Of a stretch of 64,000 nt of DNA, positions 55,021 to 64,000 are shown in pieces. Position 1 is the first letter of the stretch. Each line of letters opens with the position of its first letter. The translations under genes were made by a program, and so were the position numbers. Source of the DNA: Selaginella moellendorffii (taxonomy: Eukaryota > Streptophyta > Lycopodiopsida > Selaginellales > Selaginellaceae); assembly GCF_000143415.4 (NCBI RefSeq), contig NW_003314270.1:2427742-2491741 (forward strand). Direction: 5' to 3'. Under the pieces are notes generated by a model. That model was not told where the DNA came from. It did no database searches and saw nothing but the letters and a program-made list of their open reading frames with translations.

Positions 55021-56182
55021 TGTAAGCCACAAATTTTTCCTTTCCAATTTGCTAGCTTACCTCGTCTATCCAACCAACACTGCCTTAACTTGTGCTAAGT
55101 TCCCTCGCCAAGGTTCTCGCATATTGCACCAGCTCCTACTTGGTCCTACTTGGTTTCAGCTACTCACTACATGAGCAACGGAGAGTTAGCCTTCCATCCA
55201 CAGATTCCCAAATCTCTCCCAATCCCCCTCCCCGGGTTAGACTGGACTTAAGGTTCGACTACACTCCCCACAGGCATAAGCAGCCAAGCACACCAAGCCT
55301 CTAGGTTCCTAACACCCCTTGGTACAACAAGGCTTGATCATGGGACCCTCTAAATCCCAAGCCTTGGGTGCAACACTTGCTTCGGGACATCGGGGCGAAA
55401 CACCGTGGTCTAACGGCCCGGTATGGGTACCTCTACCCCCCCCCCCCCACTTTCATCCCAAAGGGAAGGCCCAAGCCCCTAGGAAGGGTGAGGACAAATG
55501 AGCCACAAGGTACTCAAGTGGGGCACCACTCCACATGAGCCGGGAACACTGCAGTCGGTTTCCCTTTTGGGAGTGAGAGCTGCTCTTGAGCACTTCCCTG
55601 GGTGGCCCCTCCGGCACCACCCAAGCCCGTGCTCACTCCCACCCAAGGCCCCTAGGCCCCAGTCTCAACCTCAAGTTAGTTTGGAAGCACCACTGGAGAG
55701 TTCCTTCAAGACTGGTTCCTAGACCTCACTATCCCTACTATACTTTTGGAACCCTTTGCAGCCCCCCCCCCCCCCCCCCCCCCTGGGAGATGCACGCTTT
55801 GGGCTTTCACCCCTTGACCCGTATTAGTATTTGGACTTAGTCTCAGATTCGATCTCGGACTCGATCTCAGACCCGACTTCGGATTCGGTCTCGGACTCGA
55901 TCTTGGACTCAATCTCGGACCCGATCTTGGACTCGACTTTGGACTCGACCTTGGACTCGGTCTCGGACCCGATTTGGATCTCAGACTCCGTCTTGAACTC
56001 AGTCTTGATCTCGGTCTCTGATTCGGCCTCGGCTCGATCCCGGACTCTATCTCGAACTCGGTCTCAGAGTCGGTCTTGGACTCAATCTTCAACTCGGTCT
56101 CATCCGATGAACTCTTTGTCATTTTGGTCAAGCTTTCGGGGATCCTTTAGCCTACGACATCTCGGGGAGTCGGTTCCTTACA
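55021..56182 (-). repeat. 5' LTR of B1 (1,162 bp)
   Basis: Plus strand tgtaagccacaaattt..cggttccttaca. Two C-runs (about 55436-55449 and 55763-55783), 18-bp block at 55795-55812, array 55831-56105. Confidence 0.9.
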
Positions 56183-57743
56183 CCCAGATCCACTCCTTAG
56201 CATCCTTAGGATGCCCACCGACAAGGGGAACAACCTTCCCCCATATCCCTCTGTCTGTCCCCACTAAGTCCCTTTTTGCCCTTGGCCATGTTTGCCAACA
56301 CTGCCATTGGATCGAGGCCCACAGGCCTGACCACTAACTCCCATGGTCCTTTGGGACTTCCTCACCACGTGACTGTATCCTTGGCCACCACACTAAAGGA
56401 CTGCTCCTTTTCCTTTCCACAGTCTGGGACTTTGGGATGACACTTCGGAACACCGTGGCCTTACGCGAGCCACCTGGGTACTCTCCCCGCCTTCCGCCTT
56501 TGGGTGCTCTAGCCATGGGCTTAGAGCGAGGTTCCGTTGAGCCACGCCTAGTATCCAAGTAGGTAGTGCCACCCACACTTGGACTGGGAGCATTGGCCAG
56601 TCGATCTCCCGGGGGAACTAGAGACGGCTCTTGAACACTTCACCAAGCTACCCTACTTGTCGGTCCGTATTCACTCTAGTCTTGGACTTCCTAGTGGTCA
56701 ATTCATCACCCAACACTGGGTCTGGCCTTCCTAGGGCAAACTAGCCTTTCCTGGCCAAACTGGCTCCACTGCAGTCCTCCCCCTTCCTATACTTTTGGAG
56801 CTCACCAAACCCCCCAGGGTCTGGGAGACGAACGCTTTGGGCTTTCACCCTCTCAGACTTGAACTCGGACTCGGACTCAGACTCGGACTCGGACTCGGAC
56901 TCGGACTCGGACTCGGACTCGGACTCGGACTCAGACTCGGACTTGGACTCGGACTCGGACTCGGGCTCGGGCTCGGTCTCGGCCTTGGCCTCGGTCTCGG
57001 TCTCGGTCCCTATCTCAGTCTCGGTCTCGGTCTCGGTCTCGGTCTTGGTCCTGGTCTCGGTCTCGACCTCGGACTCCATCTCGGGTCCTTCTCGGACTCC
57101 ATCTCGGACTCTGTCTTGGTCCATCTCGGACTCCATCTTGGGTCCATCTCGGACTCTGTCTCGGTCCATCTCGGACTCCATCTCAGGTCCATCTCGGACT
57201 CCGTCTCGGACTCCATCTCGGACTCCATCTCGGGTCCATCTCAGGCTCTATCTCGGGTCCATCTCGGACTCCATCTCGGGTCCATCTCGGACTCCATTTT
57301 GGATTCCATCTTGGACTCCATCTCGGGTCCATCTCGGACTCCATCTCGGGTCCATCTCGAACTCCGTCTTGGTCCATCTCGGACTCCATCTCGGGTCCAT
57401 CTCGGACTCCATCTTGGACTCCATCTTGGACTCCATCTCGGGTCCATCTCGGACTCCGTCCTTGTCCATCTTGGACTCCATCTCGGGTCCATCTCGGGTC
57501 CTTCTCGGACACTTCCACGTGTCATGTGTTGGTCCTTTTTGGGTCCCTTTTCGGAGCCTTGCTTATTGGTTGCCTCGTGCTTGCTCCTCGAGCACGTTGT
57601 TGGGTGTTCCACTCCCACTCTCAACCTTCCAAGTCGGAGCTTTTAGTCCAAACGTGTTACGCTCGTTTGGCTTTCGCTTAGGCCACTACCACGTGGCACC
57701 CTTTCCGACTCCACTTTGGAGCCTAGGGATTTTGTGTCTCACA
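56183..57743 (-). repeat. 5' LTR of A2, remaining part
   Basis: Matches A1 LTR from about 5445 and A3 LTR from about 38235 to the end. 18-bp block at 56833-56850, arrays 56857-57512, G-box cacgtg cores near 57519 and 57689. Confidence 0.88.
56857..57512. repeat. Hexamer/dodecamer array in A2 5' LTR
   Basis: About 656 bp, the longest array in the window. Same units as elsewhere, and the frames across it are artefacts. Confidence 0.9.
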
Positions 57744-57748
57744 GTTAT

Positions 57749-60700
57749 TTCATGTACCATGGGTAACAGTAAACCTTCCCTGGGTTTGCTATGAGTGGCA
57801 AATAAGCTGGTCCGTAGCTATTTAGCACGGCACTAGTGGATCCTTCATAGACATGATTACAAGTGAATCAACCAAGATTGTAGGGATTAGTCTATTGGTT
57901 CAAGTAGTCATTGCCATGCTCTCTCATAAACTTGGATTAAACTGAAGGCAGTGTTAATGCAAGCTTGAGGTCTAATCAAAGATGAGGCCGAAAAGAGAGT
58001 TGTCAGGGACGAAGGATCAAATATGTAAATCATTTTTTCTTGGAAAGATGATTTGCAATGAAGTGTTAACTCATTATTTATGTTCACATTATGCAATTAA
58101 AAGTCCTTACCTTGATGCATGTTGGAAATGATAGTCTTACAAATGGTGAGTTATGGGATGGATAGTGGTGAAGTGCTAAACCATCTTGTCTAGGCTTGCT
58201 ATTGAAGACTTGGGTTGCAATGCTCAATTCTTTTCCAGAGAACTTTGTTATTGCTCTTTGAGTAGTTTGGTGTTGGATTAGTGTTGAGTTTGGTCAGAAA
58301 GAGAGTGGTATGAGTTTGTCTGTGTTGTGAACAAAAGTTAGTGGTGTTAAGTGTTGTAAATCTTTATCGGTGGGGTGTGGCATTTATGTTGCATTTTGTT
58401 GAATCGAGTTAACACTTGATACTCACGTAAATCTTTGAAATAGTGACATGGGCATTGCTAGTTGTGTTTCTCAATTGAAGATCAAGTCATTGTGATTTTA
58501 TGTCATATCCATGTGATAATGAGCAATGTATTTGCAACGTTTCTTGGTTAAACGATGATTAACCCCAAAGTGGTTGATAGTGAAGTTAGTCTACTTGCAC
58601 GTAGTAGCATTGTAGTAGCTTTGACTAAATTCTTAATAGTGGTCCATTATGCTAAGCTTAAACTGGTGTCTTAGTTCCTTGAGTTGGCCCATTGTAGTGT
58701 TGGAAAAGGTTAGAGCATTCACTTGTTATGGCTTGTTGGTTGATTCGTTAACACTTGGAGTAGATTGTTAGATAAAGAAGGTATGAGGTTGAGGCATTAA
58801 CATTGTTAGCACTTGTGTTTGTGAAAGTGGCATTGTTATTTCAAGTGAATTTTCCTTAGACTTTGATTTTTTATGTCATTTTTTTTGTTAGTGTTTTAGT
58901 TGCACATTGGATCTTGAAGGTGGTTGAAGAAAGGTGTTAATGCAATGTGGATATCCGAAAATGTGGTCTTTGTAATCAAGCCTTAAATGTTCACTTTGCA
59001 TTTTTGCGGAAGTCGATGTTGGATGTTGGAAATATGGGCAAAGATGTTCGATGCTTAAGCATATTGTTGAATCATGAGAATTTATGTTGAGGTGAACCTA
59101 TATGAAGTAGTAGGTAGGAGTTAGCTAAGTCTTGAAAGTTTATATTCCTAGACTGAGAGTCATTTTTTCTCTAAGATGGAAAATTTTTCCACAATTTTTC
59201 TTAGACTTATCCAATGGCTAATCTATTAATCATTTTGTCTGAAAACCATTCTGTTTTCATAAGTTAGTACAAACTAGTGAAGGGGTTGGAGTTGACTTCT
59301 GTTGGCTTAAATCCTAGTAGATAGTTTGTATGATGCGACTCAAAAGAAATGCTAAGTTCTGGGGCTAAAGCAAATGAGTTGGATAAAGTTTAAAGTTGGT
59401 GTAGAAAAGTGGCCGTTGCACTTTTCTAGAAAGGTGACCCTTATGCCTTTCTTCTATAGCGTTGTGCTTGGTGGCAGGTTGCACTTTACATTTCGTTAAA
59501 CTCTATGAGAGCAGTGAGCTCTCACTAATTTTGATTTGGTCTTGGTAACCCTGCACCTTGGCTGAAGATGGTGATGTCCAACTTAGTTATTTGAGTTTGA
59601 AATGTTAGTGCCCATACTATAGCTTTGTCTATGAAGAGGTTGTGTATCGATATGAGTCCATCTTATGGTCTTCACTCTGAGTGTTGAATCATGCATAGCT
59701 AGCCTCTTCAAGGCATGCTTAGAGTTTTTGGCTAAATGCGTTAATAAGTTTATTGCGGTTGAGTTAGATTCGAGTGGTCATTTAGTTTATGCTTGTCTAT
59801 AAACCTTTATCTTGTACCTAGGGTATTACGTTCATGTTGGCCAAGTATATGACTTGATGACGTGAGTTTAGTGTTTGGGTCTTGTGAAGGCAAGTTGAAA
59901 GAGTGATTGTTAGTTGTTTTACGGCTAATGATTACTTGTAGACTTTGTCAAGGACTTTTGATACTTGCTTCACTCGATGAAGATTTAGCAATGATGGACT
60001 AGATGGTGTTGCGGAGGATTGTGTTGTCAGACTTACATGGGTTTTTCATATTAGCATGTCGACTCTACCTTTGTTGATATCATTTGGTTGCATTTAATTC
60101 GTAGTGTTGGATTTCATTGAGTCTTGGATGTGGTGAATCACTCCTTGATGATGTGTTATTGGTAACTGAGTATTATTGGAGGATTGGTCTTAGATACTGA
60201 CTAAAACGTCTTTGACTTTGGTTAATTTTGTTGCTAGAGAGCTTTGAGTGATGATTCACTCTCGCTTTCTTCTGGTTTTGTTTTAGTGTTACTGGCATTG
60301 AAGTGATGTCTTGTCATTAACATTGTTGATGCTCGAATTCAAGTGAAATGAAATGTCTCTCCTAAGATTGATATTGAGTTTCATTAGTCTCGATGAAAAT
60401 AGTGTTGATGATTTGGTTATGGCTTTATGTTATTGGCATTCGTGCATTTGTTAGTTAATAACTGTATTGATGTTCAAATGTATTGAGTGGCAAATTTGAG
60501 TTAGTGTGTTCTAGATGAGATTGTTTAATAAGGGTTGAGCCTTAGCTTTTCCTTGAAAAGTGATTTAATCGTAGACTATGCTAGCCTTATGAGAGAAAAA
60601 GTTAGTAATTGGTATTGAAATGATTGAGTCCTTGTTGGATTTTAGTTGGGATATATCGATCCTTGATGATTTTTTTTGTGTTTGTTATGAAGTGAGTTAC

Positions 60701-62362
60701 GTCTTGTTATAGATAGATTCATGGAGGATTATTTAGTGATCACTTAAACTAGTTGAGCATAGCTCTATTGTGCTTAGCTTTTGATTGATGCAGATGTGCT
60801 CTTCATTAGCTTTGCATTATGAAGTTTAGCTTATGGATGTGTTGAAAATGTTATTATGGGTTGCGCCATGATTTCTTCTTTAGCATTAAAGTTAGTTCAT
60901 ATAAAATTTGTGATCATTGTTATGCAAGACTTGACTATAAACTTTTTTGAGCTTTTGGTTCCATAAGTTTTTATGCTCATTGTTCCATTTGTTAGAAGTT
61001 GTTAAGGAAGGCATTTTAGCTCATTAGTTTTGATGTTGAAGTTGGGCTTTTGCATTTAGCAATCATTGGTGATGATTGACTATCATTTAGGATAATTGAT
61101 TATCCTTGTTAAAGGTTTTTCTTGATTATTATTAATTTAGAATGAATTACCGTTCTTTGGGATGGTGGATTCTTTTTTCAATGATGGTTATGCATTTCTC
61201 TATTAATAGAATGATTGATGATCTTTCATAATAGTTAGTTGTTCTCTTTGATGGCTTGTGGCTTTTCGCAATACCACATATACTTTGTGGTTTACTATGG
61301 CAAAGTCTCTTAGGTTTGAAATGTTAGTAGGATGTTGTTGACACTTGCTTAAGCAACTTTGATTCCTTCGTATTGTTGATTGAGATCTAATCAGATTAGC
61401 TAGTGTGATAGTTGGTATGAATGAGTGTTTATTGGTCTTACCGCATTCATTTTGTTCTATTGATTATTGCTTGAGTTAGTTTTGCTATATTGGGATGTTA
61501 TTTCCTTCAAATGATACATTCGCGAGCATTTTTCTTGTTAGTCAATAATACTTTGAGTTATCTTTAATAAGTTGTTTGGCATACTATCTGCCATCTTCAG
61601 TAGTTAAGTTTCATCATTGAGTTTCCTTGATAATATATTTACTATTGAATTTTGTTGGATGGTGATTCCTATGTTTACCACACATGATGATCTTGGTGGA
61701 TCTTATATACTGTAATACTAGTTTATCGGATGATAACTTACCTGGAATACTTTTTGTATTCTCACTAATAATTAAGTATCTACGATATCATTGTCTCTAA
61801 CTTTGATATTGTCCATCTATTGATCTTTAAGTTTGGGTCAATATAGGCAGACTGGCTTTGGCACTTAATATGCATGGTGAAATCTCTAGTCATGGGGTAG
61901 CTACTATCAACTGGTCACATCACCCACCTCTCTGTCAATGTTCTTTATATTGTTTAAAAAGGGTATGAACGTATAAACAATTCTAACTGCTTGTTTACAG
62001 TAGTCTATCTAAACCTTACCGACGGGTTTAGTTTTTTTGCTCAAGAACGTTAGGGCCTCTGGCTTCTCTTTCTATGCCACTTGTAGCCAGGGGCGTATCA
62101 CACTTTTGTAAGCTAGATAACACCCAAAGCAGCAAGGGTGGCTTACTCTGTAGGTCATTTCCTTGTCAGCGACGACCAAAAGGTGTTTGAGCTAGTAGCG
62201 CATCCGTGTTAGACAAAGAGGTTGCTTCCTAACTCATTTAAGTTGGTGTATTTCTCACATAGTGTGAATACTGTGAACTTTTTCTAGAGTTGTTTCCTTG
62301 GCGGTATTCTAGATTCAAGTATGCATCAAGGAGGACATCGATCTTCCCTAGGGAGGGGGGAA
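57749..62362 (+). other. Family C non-coding interior (C2)
   Basis: Continues from 35946 across the A2 insertion. Co-linear with 21075-25713 with many transitions and small indels. No coding frame in either copy. Confidence 0.7.
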
Positions 62363-63459
62363 AGTTGCAAATGTGATTTCGGGTATTAAAAGCTACCTGT
62401 CGACTAGTCTTTATAGACACTCTTTCCTTACTACCATGATGGCAGGAGGTCGGTATTGTTAGACTTGTTATCAGTTCCCACTTGAGCTAGCTGAAAAATT
62501 GTCAATGAACATGCACTTAAATTGAATAGGAACCTTATGTGTTTCTTATTGAGCATACTTGGCTTGGTTTAATAAACTTGTGTCATTGGCTTGCACTTGC
62601 TAGTATCAAGAACCCCTGTGATATTGAAATTGGTCCCTTGATATTCACTAAATGATAGCTTACCATGTCTGCCAAACACCCTTGCTATCATACCTTTTGT
62701 GTTAGTCTCATTTCGGTCCTAAATGTTATTTATGGGAAGTGTCTAGATTTGCTCATTTGGCATATGTACAGAATGTAGAGATTGTTTTGAACATAATAGT
62801 GTTCATCCCATGTCCAAATTTGCAATTTAGCACCATTGCATATTTAATAAGTTTTAAGCTTGTCCTAAAGACTAACTCATGATACTAAGGGAAACTTGGG
62901 GTGAAAGCCCAAAGCGTGTGTTCCTCAAGGGGGAAGGGGGGGGGGGGGGGGGTGGGGGTTCCAAATGTATAGTAGGGATAGTGGGTAGGTCGGGCATGGC
63001 TAACTAACTAGAGGCATAGTCTAGCTCCTGCTTGTGTGCCTATCTTTATTTTGCGTCCGGCTTGGGTTTAAGCCCAAGCTCCACACCATGTTAGTTAGTA
63101 GAGTACCCATGTCCTCGCATTAGGCCATCAGTATGCTGAAATAGCGCCAGACTCTATTTGGCTCTATCCTCATTGGGATGTTAGATATTCTAAAATTGTT
63201 TCAAGTCACTCTATGCTCCTGTCCTTTCGTTCCTTGGGCTGTATACTCGAGAGTTGCTCTGTGGTTCTGTTCTATCACTCCCTGGCTCCATGCTTAGGAG
63301 TTTGGCACAGTTCTTTTGTTCAGTGGCCCAAGGCCTTGAAACTTAGGTTTCACACCACTATCCTTTGGACATATGGCACAAAGAGGGTTTAGGTTCCATT
63401 TCATGGTTATCTTATAGTAAATCACCATAGGATAAAGGGTCAAAACCACATGTGCTACA
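62363..63459 (+). repeat. 3' LTR of C2 (1,097 bp)
   Basis: Starts agttgcaaatgtgat (initial TG mutated) after a purine tract and ends tgtgctaca. 18-bp block at 62899-62916 followed by a G-rich run. Confidence 0.88.
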
Positions 63460-63464
63460 ATATA

Positions 63465-64000
63465 AAAACTAGGCTTGGGTTGGAGAAAAAATATACTCAC
63501 AATCAAAGGATAGATTATGCATTTTACCAGTTTAATACCAATTGCTTTACTAGTTATTGTAAAAATTATGATTTTATTTAAAATTAGAAATATGAAAAAC
63601 TAATTGTAGTGTTATTCTTAAAACAAAAATCATTAACAACTCTAAAGTAAAATTCAACAAGGCAATACTTATAAATTTATGTACAATCCTCTTCAAATCT
63701 TGTCATATGATATCTTATAATAAGATATGAAGAACATAGTGATTAAGCTTCTTCAACTTCTACAATAGAAGACTATTTTTATGTGTGGCAACATCAAGTT
63801 TGTAAAGCTGCTCAAGAAAGAATATGTTAATTTAAAATAATTATTTGTGGGTATAGGTAAGAAATTTACTAGAAATGGTGAAATTATTTAGATGTACTTA
63901 ATTATTAGTTTTTCAAGGAATTCTTTTCAATGGCAAGTATCTTGGATTTGTTAATTTATGTGTGGTGAACTATTCTGAAAGATTTATTAACTTTTCAAAT
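63465..64000. other. AT-rich host DNA, nothing recognised
   Basis: Right flank of C2 after the atata duplication. No frame or repeat of note. Confidence 0.4.

Larger units (their letters stand above)
49208..56182 (-). mobile_element. B1: Ty3/Gypsy chromovirus
   Basis: Sense order on the minus strand: 5' LTR 56182-55021, primer site, gag, protease, RT-RNase H, integrase, chromodomain, 3' non-coding part, 3' LTR 49785-49208. The 3' LTR has lost its last ~590 bp in sense direction at a deletion shared with A2. The right end lies in the A2 5' LTR, directly before cccagatccactcc. Coding frames carry about seven in-frame stops and two intron-like inserts, so the copy is inactive, but the architecture is complete. 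Confidence 0.92.
35952..57743 (-). mobile_element. A2: family A element inside C2
   Basis: Outer ends tgtaagcga.. and ..tgtctcaca with site duplication gttat (35947-35951, 57744-57748). The uninterrupted target is present in C1 at about 21065-21080. 3' LTR 35952-37078. Interior 37079-37907 plus 47576-49207. Part of the 5' LTR remains at 56183-57743. A3 splits the interior and B1 sits at the 5' LTR. The rest of the interior, the primer site and the start of the 5' LTR are deleted at 49207/49208. Confidence 0.88.
34488..63459 (+). mobile_element. C2: family C element, complete outer shell with nested insertions
   Basis: LTRs 34488-35627 and 62363-63459. Site duplication atata (34483-34487, 63460-63464). 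Primer site tttggtatcaaag at 35628. Interior is 35628-35946 plus 57749-62362, non-coding, matching C1. It is split by A2 at 35952-57743. Removing the nests leaves about 7.2 kb, in line with C1. Confidence 0.9.

Noticed and set aside
56795-57794. 283-311-residue repeat frames
   Set aside because: Same array artefact in the A2 5' LTR.

Overview
The window reads as repeat-dominated nuclear DNA of a land plant. Three things suggest an early-diverging vascular plant such as a Selaginella-type lycophyte: host introns of only 41-55 bp, chromodomain Ty3/Gypsy elements, and a Cassandra-type TRIM whose LTR carries 5S rRNA sequence. That assignment is inference. I see no prokaryotic genes, CRISPR array or clear tRNA gene. 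Many long open frames in the hexamer arrays are artefacts.

Four LTR-retrotransposon groups plus a TRIM explain about three quarters of the window. I use private names. Family A is a large non-coding (LARD-like) element on the minus strand, with 1.1-1.8 kb LTRs full of CTCGGA/CTCGGT/CATCTCGGACTC arrays. Family B is an autonomous chromovirus on the minus strand. Family C is a LARD-like element on the plus strand, about 1.14 kb LTRs and about 5 kb of non-coding interior. Family D is a Gypsy element with 112-bp LTRs.

Layout: 1-6923 is element A1, containing a 2.1-kb tandem duplication and two Cassandra insertions. 6924-11250 is a scrap-yard of B-type and hybrid LTRs, an inverted LTR-end hairpin and gag fragments. 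11251-12752 is AT-rich host DNA with a small gene of unknown family. 12753-16084 is element D (TSD CGATT). 16085-20195 is host DNA with short multi-exon genes or gene fragments. 20196-26851 is element C1, followed by a decayed Cassandra solo LTR. 27600-34482 is host DNA with a six-exon gene (28459-30373), its decayed duplicate just upstream, and a second, frameshifted copy of the AT-rich gene. 34488-63459 is element C2 (TSD ATATA). It contains A2 (35952-57743, TSD GTTAT). A2 contains A3 (37908-47575, TSD GGTGT) and the chromovirus B1 (49208-56182). A3's 5' LTR is itself split by a 2.67-kb segment encoding a DUF7869-like transposase.

Most interesting points: (1) the B1 integrase region is interrupted by two GT-AG segments of 47 and 52 bp whose removal restores the canonical frame, i.e. 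spliceosomal introns inside a retroelement pol gene; (2) the sense strand of three otherwise dissimilar LTR families (A, B, C) carries the same 18-bp block GGGTGAAAGCCCAAAGCG close to a G-run; (3) Cassandra copies are present at one site in two A1 repeat copies and absent from the same site in two others; (4) nearly all stop codons in B1 and D fit C-to-T change, in line with methylated-cytosine decay.
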